A stretch of 64,000 nucleotides of DNA from Saccharomycopsis fibuligera x Saccharomycopsis cf. fibuligera (taxonomy: Eukaryota > Ascomycota > Saccharomycetes > Ascoideales > Saccharomycopsidaceae): contig CP012812.1 in the NCBI GenBank assembly GCA_001936135.1, positions 2,639,656-2,703,655 on the forward strand, read 5' to 3'. The notes beneath the pieces are model-generated. The model was given only the letters and a program-made list of their open reading frames with translations, did not search any database and was not told the origin of the DNA. The translations under genes and the position numbers were made by a program. Shown here piece after piece: positions 35,330-46,700 of this stretch (positions are counted from its first letter, which is position 1; every line of letters starts with the position of its first letter).

Positions 35330-36076
35330 TTATGGTTTAACTACATTTGTATTATTTACGACTTTTTTCTTTCTTTTGTTCTGTTTTTCATTCACTACTT
35401 TTTCCTCTTGTTTGTTTGTTTGTTTGTTTTGTCTTTTACCCTTTTCTTAAAGTATGTCTATATTATCATTTTCTGTTGCTGCTGAGTGCCAGCGCACAAA
35501 ATTGTCTTGTTACTTTTTTATTTTTTCGTTCTCTTCTCTTCAATTTGCTTTTTCGGTTTGAATGTCATGAAAAAAATGTTAAAAACTACATTCTTTTTTC
35601 TTTTATACTCTCTCTATTCAATTTTTTTCGCCTAGTGCTCATAAATTTTAATGTTCAAGCGCATCCATTTTGTCTTAAATTTTTGGTTCTTCTGTTGCAT
35701 AGTGATGTTTGGAATCTCATTACTTTTTCCTTAGTGGTTTTTGAAAAAAAATATAGTTCTGATTACGATCACATATACAATAAATATATAAGTAACTGCG
35801 TTATATTATTTTATACTTCATTTTGGTATCTATTTTACTGGATATTTCCATCTTTCTAAGTTTGGGTGTCATGAAAAAAAAAAATTGTAATTTGAAGTTG
35901 TGTTTGTATATATACCATAAACTTATGCAGATCAAAATGACCCATTAATTTGGGACATGATGTGGTGAGAAAAAAAAAACAAAAAACAATCAATATCTGC
36001 AGATCTGCCAAAAGTGAAAGTCGAAAAGGACCTACATGTTGTGTGAAAAGAAAAAAAACACCAATATTTTATTAAG
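35330..36076. other. Intergenic: FHA gene 3' end and SET gene promoter
   Basis: 747 bp, T-rich on the plus strand across 35347-35860. Long frames there (Phe/Leu-rich) reflect composition only. An A-run at 35875-35883 and a second A-rich tract near 36045 precede the SET start. Confidence 0.4.
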
Positions 36077-37774
36077 GTGGTAGAAATGTTACACCAAAAG
36101 CTTAACGATCTGAAAACCGTTCCTATGGCATGCGAATCCGCTAACAAGCTCACCAACCTATGGAACTGGATCAATGAAAATGAGACCAACATCAATAATA
36201 GTAACAACAGAACGACATCATCAACTTTTATCTCACCTAAATTAGTGGCACAATATACTGAAGAATCAGGTTTTGGCTTATATCGCGATGCTAATGAGAA
36301 ACTTATTGCAAATGAAGCATTTATAAAATTACCAAAACATATTCTTTTGAATTTTGTGACTTGCTTGAAGCATATAAGAGCATGGCAGGAAACGGAGGTC
36401 ACTGATGAAGTCAACGATAGCAGAACAACCAAACAGTTCGATTCTTCGTTTGAGTATCGGGAAATAAAAGTTCCTTTGACATATTATCAGAAATTTCATA
36501 AAAACTCCCTAAAGCCGCAACACGTTGCCAATAGCGAGCAGAATATCAGAGAACAAATATACAAAAAGTTAAACAAAGAAACCTTAATTAACTTATCGTC
36601 TTTCCAACTAGTTGGAATGTTTTTGGCATTGGAAAGACAGCGACGGGATGCAAGTTTCTGGCATCCATTTGTAGATGTATTGCCAGCTAGTCTTGATTCA
36701 TTTATCGGAATTCCTTTGACTTGGGAGTTTGTTAACAAACGCAACGGACTAAAATTTGATGACAAAATGTTAATGGAAAAATCCGCATCCGGCTTGCAAA
36801 AACTCAACGCGTATAGATTAGTAGGAGTCGACGATTTAGAGATTACACATGAAGCTAACGAGAAAATTCAATTCCAAAATCCATTGATTGGACTTCTTCC
36901 TTTTTCTGCCCAAGTGCATGTCAAGAAACAGTATCATAATTTTACAAACGATTACTTAACAGTGCTTGGCTTATTAAACAAGTCTTCCAGCATAAATCTT
37001 GACGAGTTACAATCACAATACTTCAGTATAGAGGAATTTTTGTGGAGTTGGCTATGCATCAATTCTCGTTGTATCTACATGAAACTTCCTGATTCTTTGC
37101 CCAATAAATGCATCGCCGACAATTTCACTCTTTGTCCACTTGCAGATTTCATTAATCATTGTGATAATTCCCATCAGGATAGCTGCCATGTGAGGATAGA
37201 CCATTCTGGTTTTACCGCGTATGCCTCGCAAACAAATCCAAACTCTGATGGTCACTTAAACATTAATAGGGAAAACCTACGAGAGATATTTTTTTCTTAT
37301 GGACCTCATGCAAATGCTTTTTTACTTTGCGAGTACGGATTTGTATTAAAAGATACTAATCAATGGGAAGTTGTAGATATTTCACCAAATATTTTATCTC
37401 AATTGTCAAATGACCAGAAGCAATTTTTGAAACAGTATGACTACTTGGGGGACTATACAATAGATCACAATGACATCAGTTTCAGAACTACAATTGCCCT
37501 TTCATTGCTAAGTTGCGCTGATTATGGAAAAACTGAAGCTCAGCAATTTAGACAAGTTGAGTTGCTTATTAATGGCATGATCGACGAATCAAGATTTGAA
37601 AAGCGCAATGGCACCATACTTTCATCGATACTCCAAAGAAACGTTCAGCATGCTAAGCTATTAACTGCTTCGTTGGAGAGAGAAGATACTGATTCAAAGT
37701 GGGAATATCCAAGAAGTGCAATAATAGAGCTTTACAAACATCAGATAGAAGTTTGTGAAAAATGGATAACGTAA
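36077..37774 (+). CDS. SET-domain protein lysine methyltransferase (Rkm/Efm1 group)
   Basis: 565 residues. The split SET domain shows as SGFGLYRDANEKLIANEAFIKLP near residue 67 (SET-N: small/Gly-rich strand then the I-P motif); the catalytic half CPLADFINHCDNSH at about 351 (family D-x-x-N-H) and EIFFSYGPHANAFLLCEYGFVL at about 403-425 (S-Y-G...N-x-x-LL-x-YGF). A helical Rubis-subs-bind-like C-terminal region follows. This group methylates ribosomal proteins or elongation factors in the cytosol. Length is near S. cerevisiae Rkm1 (583) and Efm1 (585); I cannot choose between them by eye. Start: first ATG of the frame, after an A-rich leader. Confidence 0.82.
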   Translation: MVEMLHQKLNDLKTVPMACESANKLTNLWNWINENETNINNSNNRTTSSTFISPKLVAQYTEESGFGLYRDANEKLIANEAFIKLPKHILLNFVTCLKHIRAWQETEVTDEVNDSRTTKQFDSSFEYREIKVPLTYYQKFHKNSLKPQHVANSEQNIREQIYKKLNKETLINLSSFQLVGMFLALERQRRDASFWHPFVDVLPASLDSFIGIPLTWEFVNKRNGLKFDDKMLMEKSASGLQKLNAYRLVGVDDLEITHEANEKIQFQNPLIGLLPFSAQVHVKKQYHNFTNDYLTVLGLLNKSSSINLDELQSQYFSIEEFLWSWLCINSRCIYMKLPDSLPNKCIADNFTLCPLADFINHCDNSHQDSCHVRIDHSGFTAYASQTNPNSDGHLNINRENLREIFFSYGPHANAFLLCEYGFVLKDTNQWEVVDISPNILSQLSNDQKQFLKQYDYLGDYTIDHNDISFRTTIALSLLSCADYGKTEAQQFRQVELLINGMIDESRFEKRNGTILSSILQRNVQHAKLLTASLEREDTDSKWEYPRSAIIELYKHQIEVCEKWIT

Positions 37775-38085
37775 AATTAAACAACAAACAAACAAACTGA
37801 TAGTCTAGAAAACGCTGCACCAACTATAAAAGATTAGATGAATAGATAAAACAAGGGCTATAATCAACGAAAAATGTTAACTGAAAATTAGCGGAGAAAA
37901 GTCAAATGTCTGTAATAATACATACTATCTTTGAAAAAAAGAAAGATAATAAATTAAATATTCATTGGAAGAAAAAGCAGTAAGATTGCATATACTGTGA
38001 CGAGTATTAAAAATCTGCCGCCAGCAGCAAAACGTCAGCAATGAAGATGTATTTCTTATTCTTTATTCAATAAATGGAACCAATT
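37775..38085. other. Intergenic between convergent SET and Rho-GEF genes
   Basis: 311 bp, A-rich, shared 3' flank of two convergent genes. No other feature is seen. Confidence 0.45.
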
Positions 38086-41000
38086 TCAAGAGCATACTTG
38101 CAATCCATCAAACCACTCTTTTTTCTCATTTCTATTGGCAAAGCTAAACTTGTACAAAATTTTCCCATCATAATTGTAGATGTTGATAGAATTATGATCT
38201 GAAGTCGAATGCTCAAACTTTATTTTTTTCAAAGCCAATGGTTTTTCAATTACTTGAAACACTTTTGTATCTTTATAAAATTTAGTAATAAGCAACCAGT
38301 TTGGGAAAAGCATTATCAATCGCTTTTTCTTGTAAATTTTGTTTTGACCTTCATTGACCTTGATATAAATTTCATCAAACTTCACTAATCGTTTCCCACA
38401 ACCACTTAAAAAGTTCTTCTTGATTAAATCAGATTCAGCTTCATCGGTTGAAATTTCCCAATTTAGGGAACTAGTAATCACCGAAAATTTCTCTGCATTG
38501 GATTTGGAATTGATTGATTCATTAAGATTAATGATTTTGTTGACAATAGAGTTGATTTTTGAAATAATAATATTAGAATCAATGTCGCGATTTTTTGTTA
38601 TATCTTCCAAAATGTGATTAAATTGGCCAATAAGGTTACTCAAATGTCTCAAGAAGATTTCTAGAGTATCTTTGACATATTGAGGGCTAAGGTTTAACCA
38701 ACCTAAGAAATTTGAAGTCTCTTTTCTTTTTTCCAAGTCAAAGAACCAATCAGATCTGGCCAATCTGGTAGAGTATTCAAGATAAATAAAATTTGCCTCA
38801 CTAATCCAATTAAGATAAAGCTCTAAAATCTCATAAAGCGGCAATTCCTTACTTTTCAAATTCAAAATCTCTAGCATTGGCTTCAACAAAAATTTCTCAT
38901 GAAAACTGACCAATGGATTTAAGCATCCAAAAGTATGTCTGTAAATCGAGTCTTTGGTATCTGGATAAATCATATTGTCGTTAACCTCACTGCTTAGGAA
39001 TTTGAAACCCAATGTTCTATGTAATTGTTTTGCTTGAAAAATAAGCACCTCTTCGCTTTTTAATAATTGATAAATGTGTTCTTGCCTACCAATGAATCCG
39101 CTATTGATTCTTACTAAATCAGCTGAAGTAAGATCCCATAATTTAATCCAATGTTCAGGTAATCTTGTATTAAAATCCATAATTTTCATTTGATCAAGTG
39201 ATAATTTTTTGCCTTTGCTTTCAACATGAAGTTGGCTTTTACGTTTTTGTGCAGCGTATTTGTCGTCAATGCTATTTGTGTCATCGACTTCATCTTCAGA
39301 ATCATCAACATCATTGCTACCGTAGCCATTATCCCCGTCATCGGTGTCAGTACTGTCGTCTGCATAATTTTCTTCATCGAGATTAGAGAATAAGCCGTTC
39401 TCCTTATTATTGGAACCCGTCTTCTCAACATTTTTCTTATCTTCCCTTTTCTTTTCCACCAACTGCATTACTAGCTGGTGACCAGGTGGTTCTAATGGAT
39501 GATCTAACACAATAGTTATTGATGAAGAACTAGAGTCAATCAAACTAATGTTTTCAGCAACAATAATTTGTTCGTGAGCCAAATACTTGTTATGTCTAGA
39601 TATTAAGTTATTGACAGCGTTATCTGACAAACTGCTACTAAACATGGTGGCATTCTTGTGATTGTTGATTTTGAAAATTTCAATACATTTTTTAGAGCAA
39701 GCAAACAAATGGTCATTTTTGAAAGCAATGTTTTCAACATTCAAGTTGAAATGAATCACATCAAATCTTGAAATCAAGTCGGTATGTCTATTGATAAAAA
39801 TCGCAAACGTCTCAAAAGACAATAGTAATTCATTTGGATTACTAGTTTCCAAAATTTTGATTGGCTTTGATACTCTCAAATTTTCTTCAATTTTTTGCAA
39901 AAACATACGCTCATCCAATGAATAGTTGTTCTCAGAATTATAGACATAACTTGGAATGATTTGCAATTTGCTCAAATTAATGGAATTGGTTGTTTCACTA
40001 ACTCTAGAGTTATATGATTTGAGCGATTCGCTTTCAAAAGAGGTAGACACAGGATAACTATTACCATTAGCGCCACTAGCATTATGCAAGAATAATTTGA
40101 AAAAGCCTTGGTCGGTCGAAAGGTAAATTATATCACTAGTATCATTCAATAAAATTATATCATAGCAATTGATATCATGTAACTCGAATTCCCGGAAAGT
40201 TTCAAAATCGTTTCTCCTATTGAGTTTCAAGATTTTGAAATAGGATGTCGCATTATTGATGTTCAAGTTATTAATTTCCAACCCTTTTTTCTTAATAGTT
40301 GCTGGCGAATATCTATAGAATAGATAAAGTTCGCCTCTAATAAAGCCCATTTTGAAGAAAAATACCTTTTGATTACTAATATCATGGCCGACTAAATGAT
40401 AATTCGGGTCAAGAATGCTCTTAATGATATTATTGAAATCAAACTGGACAACTTGGTCACCAGTGAAGACAATAAGCTTGGAGCCAGTTTCAACAAATTC
40501 GACCTGCTTAACATTTCTAATACCAGACAATTTTTTCCAATTTAGACCTGTTCTGTTAATATCGTCAATGTACAATCCGTAGTTTGTGCCAATCAAATGG
40601 TAAGTTTGATTATTATAGTTCATAGTTAGCGAGCATAAAATTTTGCCGCTCAATTTATTTGAATTTTTCAATTGCTTGTTCAGATCATCCAAAGCCATTG
40701 TTATAAGCAAACTTTCATACTGTTTTAGCTGACCATGACTGCCGGTGGGATTCAGAGCTGCATAACCACTATTATTATGATCATCACTAACGAAATTAGT
40801 GGACACAGGAATTAATTCAAATGGATCGATTTTTGATTTGCTGATCAAATAGTCCACTTTAGTTTCAGTAATAAGTTTAATCCAGTGTTCTTTTAGCTTC
40901 CTGTCAAAAAACTTCAAGTTATACTTCAAGCTTGTTTTGCCTCTATGGAGCAAGTTGAGCTCATCTGGACCACAATGGTCCAGAATCTCCAAAAATTCAA

Positions 41001-43248
41001 TTGGCAATGGATACTCTTTGATAATAAATTCTTTCAAGTATATGTCCAATTTACACAAAACTAGACAATTGTTGAATAAGATCAAGTAATCAATTGCTTG
41101 GGAGCTGTTATTAATCTTATTGTGGTGAACAATCTTCAAATTTTTCCATTTGAGTTCAACATTACCATTAGTAGGACAGTTCCAACTAAATCTTGACAAA
41201 AAATTTTTGAACTCACTATTCAAGTAATGACCATGACACTGATTGACAAAAGTTTTTAAGGAATTAACAATAATCAAAATTTTTTTATATGCAGTAGAAG
41301 ATTTCTGCAGCGAGTGCAATTTCAAGAGCTTTTCAAAGCAATTGACATAGTTTCTTAAGTTATCAATAAGATAGTTTGAAATGAGCTCTTGATATGGGAA
41401 CTTGGATTTGAAATTACTATTAAGCCAATTTAAAAAAACATTTGACTTAGGATCCTTGAAATACTCCATTTCTAGCCAAAATTTGGTAACAATCAATTGG
41501 TTAATATAAACTTGATAAGTGTCAATAATTTTGAACAACCAAGTATTCAAAATAACACATATTGTGTTGATGTTGAACATTCTTAAAGACCGGCTACCAG
41601 TAGTACTTTTAGGTTTAGGCTTGCCAACACTAAGGAATGTGGGTTCATTTTTGTCGTCTTCAATATCTTCCAGCACAAAGTCTTTATTTTTATTTAACTC
41701 ATCCAACAATGGATTGTACAAGTGTTGTTCGCATAATTCTTCAAGCTGTTGCAATGTATTGAAGTAACCAAAAAAGTCATCATAGACTTCAGCTTTGGTT
41801 TCAGGAAACACAATGGATTCGTCCTGCGAAAACAAAAAGTCATAGCCAATGGTATCCCAAAAATCCTTTTTATCGTTTTTAGAATTTAATTGCTGATATT
41901 TAATAAGCTGAAATATGATTTCTTGCTTTTGCAAAGATCTGCTGTTGATTTTCACGTACTGGTGTGGTTTCAAGCTGAGATACTCGATCCATGTTCCAGC
42001 TAGCTTGATATCAAATCTTGCTTCTGGGTTGCAGTTGAATCTAAGCTTGTTTACCTTTTTATTATTTACTATTGATGTTAATAAACTGTCAAAAGTCACA
42101 AGTTGATTAGAAGAAGAGGAAAATTCTGATTTAGCGCTCTGTCCAATAGAAATTCCAGTAAATGGGTTAATAACGTTGGAATTGTTGTTTTCGTCTGAAA
42201 GGATTGCAGAATCAGAGAATTTACGCGAAGTTGGAGTATTTTGATTGCTTGTAATATGAGTTGGGTCATTTCTTGGCTGGAATTTTTGTGGAGACTGGCT
42301 CACATTATGAGGAAGCATAGGAGATTGGCTGTCGCTGAATTGTGGAGATAAAACATCATTGACCCTGCGAAAACTTTTGTTTTTACGAAGACTGAAACCC
42401 GCACTCTTAGATCTATTCAAAACTGAAGTTGAGTTGTCGGAATGCGGCTGAGAGAAATTTGATTGTTTCTGAGAATATTCATCAAATAACAGTTGTTTTT
42501 GAGGCAGAACACCATTTCTACTAGAAGGTGACATAGGCGTAAACTGTTTTGCATGGTTTTGCAAGTCGTAAAGTGGTTTGTTGTGTGGATTTTGAGGCTG
42601 CTGCTGCTGCTGTTGTTGTTGTTGTTGGCCAGGAGCATAGTAATACGGCTGTTGGAGTTGATACTGCTGCTGCAAAGGAGAACCAATTTGAGACTGTGGT
42701 TGAAGCTGAGGCAGTTGTGGTAGTTGATGCTGTTGCTGTTGTGGCAAAGGTTGTGGTGGTTGCTGTTGCGGGCGAAGATTAGGAGTCGATTTCTTTGTTG
42801 GCAAAGTTCTTGTTCTTCTTGGAGGAATACCATTAACGCTGCTGTTAACACTATTGATGGCGGTAGGATCTGCTAAGGGAAAACCGCCGAGGTTGTTTCC
42901 GGGAAACCCATTTGTTTGGCCGGTTGTATCATTATATACTAGAGAAGGAGCCAGAGGCAACTGTGGGCTATTGTTGAAGATGGGAGGTCTAGCATTGTTT
43001 CTCTTGATGGACCCTGAGCGCGAGCGGTTAGCATTACCACTAGAGGACTTTGATCTGGACAAAGCAAAGTCGTTCTGGTTTAGTAATATGTCATGAGTGT
43101 TCATATTCCAGGGAGAGTAAGCAGTAGGAATAGCAAACTTGAAGCAGTTCCAATGTGGTTTATAGCTATTGGTGTCGTATTGGTATTGGTATTGGTATTG
43201 GTGATATAATTGGATTAAGCGCCGACCTAGAATAAGATCTGGAAACAA
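38086..43248 (-). CDS. Rho-type GEF with DH-PH-CNH-DH-PH architecture (Tus1/Rom-like)
   Basis: 1720 residues from the first ATG; a second ATG at 43104 (MNTHDILLNQ) is an equally good start. The Gln/Asn/Pro-rich N-terminal 400 residues are disordered. A first DH-like domain begins near residue 410 (WIEYLSL...QEIIFQLIKYQQL), with a PH-like domain at about 690-800 (ELKWKNLKIVHH...LKEHWIKLI). A CNH beta-propeller follows at about 880-1265 (YHLIGTNYGLYIDDI). After an acidic linker a second DH (WIKLWDL...RQEHIYQLLKSEEV, from about 1358) and a second PH (to 1718) repeat the first pair: YDDFFGYFNTL and YRHTFGCLNPL occupy the same place. Rom/Tus1 proteins activate Rho1, which stimulates FKS. The duplication is visible by eye; which DH is active is unknown. 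Confidence 0.8.
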   Translation of the reverse strand: MFPDLILGRRLIQLYHQYQYQYQYDTNSYKPHWNCFKFAIPTAYSPWNMNTHDILLNQNDFALSRSKSSSGNANRSRSGSIKRNNARPPIFNNSPQLPLAPSLVYNDTTGQTNGFPGNNLGGFPLADPTAINSVNSSVNGIPPRRTRTLPTKKSTPNLRPQQQPPQPLPQQQQHQLPQLPQLQPQSQIGSPLQQQYQLQQPYYYAPGQQQQQQQQQQPQNPHNKPLYDLQNHAKQFTPMSPSSRNGVLPQKQLLFDEYSQKQSNFSQPHSDNSTSVLNRSKSAGFSLRKNKSFRRVNDVLSPQFSDSQSPMLPHNVSQSPQKFQPRNDPTHITSNQNTPTSRKFSDSAILSDENNNSNVINPFTGISIGQSAKSEFSSSSNQLVTFDSLLTSIVNNKKVNKLRFNCNPEARFDIKLAGTWIEYLSLKPHQYVKINSRSLQKQEIIFQLIKYQQLNSKNDKKDFWDTIGYDFLFSQDESIVFPETKAEVYDDFFGYFNTLQQLEELCEQHLYNPLLDELNKNKDFVLEDIEDDKNEPTFLSVGKPKPKSTTGSRSLRMFNINTICVILNTWLFKIIDTYQVYINQLIVTKFWLEMEYFKDPKSNVFLNWLNSNFKSKFPYQELISNYLIDNLRNYVNCFEKLLKLHSLQKSSTAYKKILIIVNSLKTFVNQCHGHYLNSEFKNFLSRFSWNCPTNGNVELKWKNLKIVHHNKINNSSQAIDYLILFNNCLVLCKLDIYLKEFIIKEYPLPIEFLEILDHCGPDELNLLHRGKTSLKYNLKFFDRKLKEHWIKLITETKVDYLISKSKIDPFELIPVSTNFVSDDHNNSGYAALNPTGSHGQLKQYESLLITMALDDLNKQLKNSNKLSGKILCSLTMNYNNQTYHLIGTNYGLYIDDINRTGLNWKKLSGIRNVKQVEFVETGSKLIVFTGDQVVQFDFNNIIKSILDPNYHLVGHDISNQKVFFFKMGFIRGELYLFYRYSPATIKKKGLEINNLNINNATSYFKILKLNRRNDFETFREFELHDINCYDIILLNDTSDIIYLSTDQGFFKLFLHNASGANGNSYPVSTSFESESLKSYNSRVSETTNSINLSKLQIIPSYVYNSENNYSLDERMFLQKIEENLRVSKPIKILETSNPNELLLSFETFAIFINRHTDLISRFDVIHFNLNVENIAFKNDHLFACSKKCIEIFKINNHKNATMFSSSLSDNAVNNLISRHNKYLAHEQIIVAENISLIDSSSSSITIVLDHPLEPPGHQLVMQLVEKKREDKKNVEKTGSNNKENGLFSNLDEENYADDSTDTDDGDNGYGSNDVDDSEDEVDDTNSIDDKYAAQKRKSQLHVESKGKKLSLDQMKIMDFNTRLPEHWIKLWDLTSADLVRINSGFIGRQEHIYQLLKSEEVLIFQAKQLHRTLGFKFLSSEVNDNMIYPDTKDSIYRHTFGCLNPLVSFHEKFLLKPMLEILNLKSKELPLYEILELYLNWISEANFIYLEYSTRLARSDWFFDLEKRKETSNFLGWLNLSPQYVKDTLEIFLRHLSNLIGQFNHILEDITKNRDIDSNIIISKINSIVNKIINLNESINSKSNAEKFSVITSSLNWEISTDEAESDLIKKNFLSGCGKRLVKFDEIYIKVNEGQNKIYKKKRLIMLFPNWLLITKFYKDTKVFQVIEKPLALKKIKFEHSTSDHNSINIYNYDGKILYKFSFANRNEKKEWFDGLQVCS

Positions 43249-43789
43249 AAAAAAAGCAAAAAGTAAACAGGGAAACTGAAGGAAAAACGAGCGCTAACGG
43301 CAAAATGAGAGAGAGTAAAAGCCAGCGCAAGGGCGCCAATAAGGGGGAAAAAGGGTAATTGGGATTGTGGCCCGTAGTGGTAGTGGGGAAGCTAATTAAG
43401 TGGATAAAAGCAGAAATAGTGAGAGAAGAGAAAATAAAAATGCAATGTGTAAAATGTCAATCGAGAAACACTTTATCAATGATAACTGCTAATGCTGGAT
43501 CAATTAACTGAACCCGGGCAGTAATATAGTATATACCGTAGCATGTACTACAAAACAGCGCTCGTTGGGGAATGGTATGTGCGTCTGCGGTGAATGATCG
43601 GCGCCTAAGAAAAAAGTGTTTTTTTGCAGGGTGCCACCCTCTATTGTTGTTGTCATCTTTGGTGTGTACAAGCGGCACGCGACCATCCTGCTGGTAGTAA
43701 TTATCATTATCATTACTACAAATCATAATCATAATCACTATTCATTACAATATCAGTAACCATAATCTTCTATTATAACATCTACTTAA
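43249..43789. other. Intergenic: Rho-GEF promoter and zinc-cluster gene 3' end
   Basis: 541 bp. The left part is purine-rich (43260-43440) and the right part holds short His/Asn/Ile codon runs from ATTATC-type repeats (43695-43735). No gene is supported. Confidence 0.4.
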
Positions 43790-46700
43790 CTACACGCAAA
43801 ATAACCGCAGTCGTTCCAACAATGTCCTTGCCACATCCACCCAGCTCACTTCTTCATCGCTCTTGTCGCCGGTAGTCGACGCCGCTCGTCGGAGTCGCCA
43901 TGTTTCATACACCACTTGTTTAGCCTGCCAGTGCAGCGCGAGTTCATGGCTCTGCCAGTGCCTCTCGTAGAACTCCATAAGCTGTTTCACGTTGTTTTGA
44001 AGCACTGCATCGTTGTTCTCAACTGCAACAATAAATATGGCAAAAAACTGCGGCCGAAATGTATAAAACTCTGGTGGTTGTTCAGATTCGCTGCTGGCGC
44101 TACTCACTTCAGTACCTTTGCGTTTATCCGGTTTGAGCACATACTTCAAGTAATTCAAATGCTCCAAAATTTTCACCTGATGGAGCTTGAGAAACGTAAA
44201 CGGCACATCTTTCACCAATGTGAAATAATAAACAATCAAGGCATGGTAAAACGACATGATGTTGTGGTACAAAATCTCGTGGTTAATCGAGTGAAATCTT
44301 TTACGTTTTGGTTTCCCTTCATCATCTTCTTCAACAAATAGATCCCATCCCAACTTCCAGCTCAACAATCTGTCTTCAATATCTGAGCAAACCTTGGGGA
44401 AAATTCGCAAATGAATCTCGTGAACGAAAAAGTAGAATTGGTGCTTGATTAGCTTCACAATCAGTTGAAACAACTTGAGCAATGATAAAGGAATTCCAAA
44501 AGACAACTCGAGCATTAAATCAATATTTTTCTTGATAGTACTGTTATGCGGTCCAAAATCCAACTTGCAAAGCGACTTTTTTTCTCCTTCGACAGGTTTC
44601 CCATCTATATAATCTGAATTTTCTGTTGCCGCAGGTGAACGATCTGATTCACTAATAGTTTTGCTACTGCTATTGTTATTTGATTCACCATACTGAAAAG
44701 AAATCTCAAACGTTGGTGGAACTGGATCCTCATCGTCATTGAATTCATAATCATCATTGATATCGTAATTTTCATTATCGTTGCTTCTGTAAATCATATT
44801 CGACTTTCCCATAAAATTGTCTTTTAACATTCTTGGAATATACGTATTGTAAACATCTATTTCTTTAACGCCTGTCTTTTGAGCAACCGTGCTAAAAAGT
44901 GGTGATACTACCCCTTGAGCTACTACACCTCCACCATCCAAAACACTAATGGTAGTTTTGAATAAGCTGTCCTCGGTCTTTGTGGATGTAAACGCCCTGT
45001 TTTCTTCATTGTTTTCTGCAACTATCAATTCGTCAAATTCTTGTTTAAATTTTTCGATGCGAAACACTTCAAAATCCTGCAAATCATAAATAGAGGTACA
45101 TTCGTAAAAAATTTCCAAAATTCTGAATATCTTGATTAAGTAGTAAACATCGCTGATTGTATTTTGTTGTCCCGAGCAACTCAAATCAAAATCAAGGAAG
45201 TCGTTATACAAGTTGTCATTAAAACTCAGCAAGTTTGTATGCTCATTCGCGACAACCATGCTATCAATGTACTGAAAAGCCTCAATTAGCATGTTTCCAT
45301 ATTTAAACCACTTCTTGTAATTATAATCAATATCCATCATATTGTCAAAATGTATTTTAATAAGCAAATACAAAAAAATCAATTTGAGTAAATTTGGAAC
45401 TGCTTCAAGAACACTCCCCAGCGTATATTTGTTTTTGAAACTTTCCATCCAATGGTCGCAATCAAGGTCATTTTGATCTTCATCAATGATATGCTTTAAA
45501 ACATTCACCACAATAGTATCGGTTAGCTGGTTTAGGTTAATTGCTAAAACTAAATGATTTGTATTGGTGCTTTGACTACAATACAAATTGAAGCTCGAAG
45601 CACACAAAATAACCAAGACCAAACATGATTTCATAATGCTAATTTTAAAGTTGACTGTTGTGACTTTATTGTGACCATAAACAAAATTATTAACATTAAC
45701 AAAATATCCATCCTCAAGCAAAAACTCACTTAAAATTGGTAATAGTTCTGTCTTCCAAATTAATGTCTCCCAGTAACTCTGGCCTGCTGGAGTAAAATTT
45801 GTGAGCTTGGGTAACACCATCTCAGTGAAGTTACGTAGCAACTTTTTTATAAACCCTGTATTCAAATGAAAGCAAGGTTTACCATTAGTCGCATCATTTT
45901 CATATAATACTTTGTCAAGGCTTTTGAACGCTAATATAGCCCCGAAATGGATGAGCTGGCCCACACAGATGATACCACTAAGAAAATCTTCGCCAACGAT
46001 TTCTTTTTGAGTAGCAGAAAGCGAATTCAAAATAATAACTCTTTCTCCCTTGACATCCTTCTTGAAACTGGTACTGATCAAGTAATACTTTACCAAAGAG
46101 ACATCTACCCAACGTTTCACTTGCAAATCAGCTTTCAAAGAAATATTTTCTAGAATTACTTGCTTTTCGCTATAAGCCGCTTTTAAATCACCCAATGTTG
46201 AAATATTTTTCAGTTCGCCCTTATTATTGAACAAAAGGAAATCTGTGTGTCGATTATAAGTTTCTAATAACTTGAGGTTATCCAGAACATAAGTATGATG
46301 ATTACTTGTGGTTGTGATATCTCCTGAATCTACAGGTTTGATACTATCGTTCGAGATATAGTTGCCGCTACCGGAAATGATATCTTCTGCGTTCCCATCT
46401 TCTACTGGGCTATGATCTGTTATTGATACTTTGCTAGGTGACTGGGACCTAAAAAGTCTTATTTTGTTTATAGGGCTCGTAACTACTTGGGAAGCGCTAA
46501 ATACCGTAAATGGCCCTTTAATTGTTTGATCACGCCGATTTCTTTCATCATTGATACTCTGCAAATCATCATCAATTTCTTCATATGAACGGTACGGACG
46601 TTTCCATTGGACAGACTCAATCATTGAACGATGAGTTTTGAGAGGGTTTGCTGACAATAGTGATGCGTCACGGCTTTTGCTATCCGCCACGACACCATCA

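Noticed and set aside
35347-35859. 170-codon Phe/Leu/Ser-rich frame after the FHA gene
   Set aside because: T-rich 3' flank; the composition explains the open frame and it has no domain.
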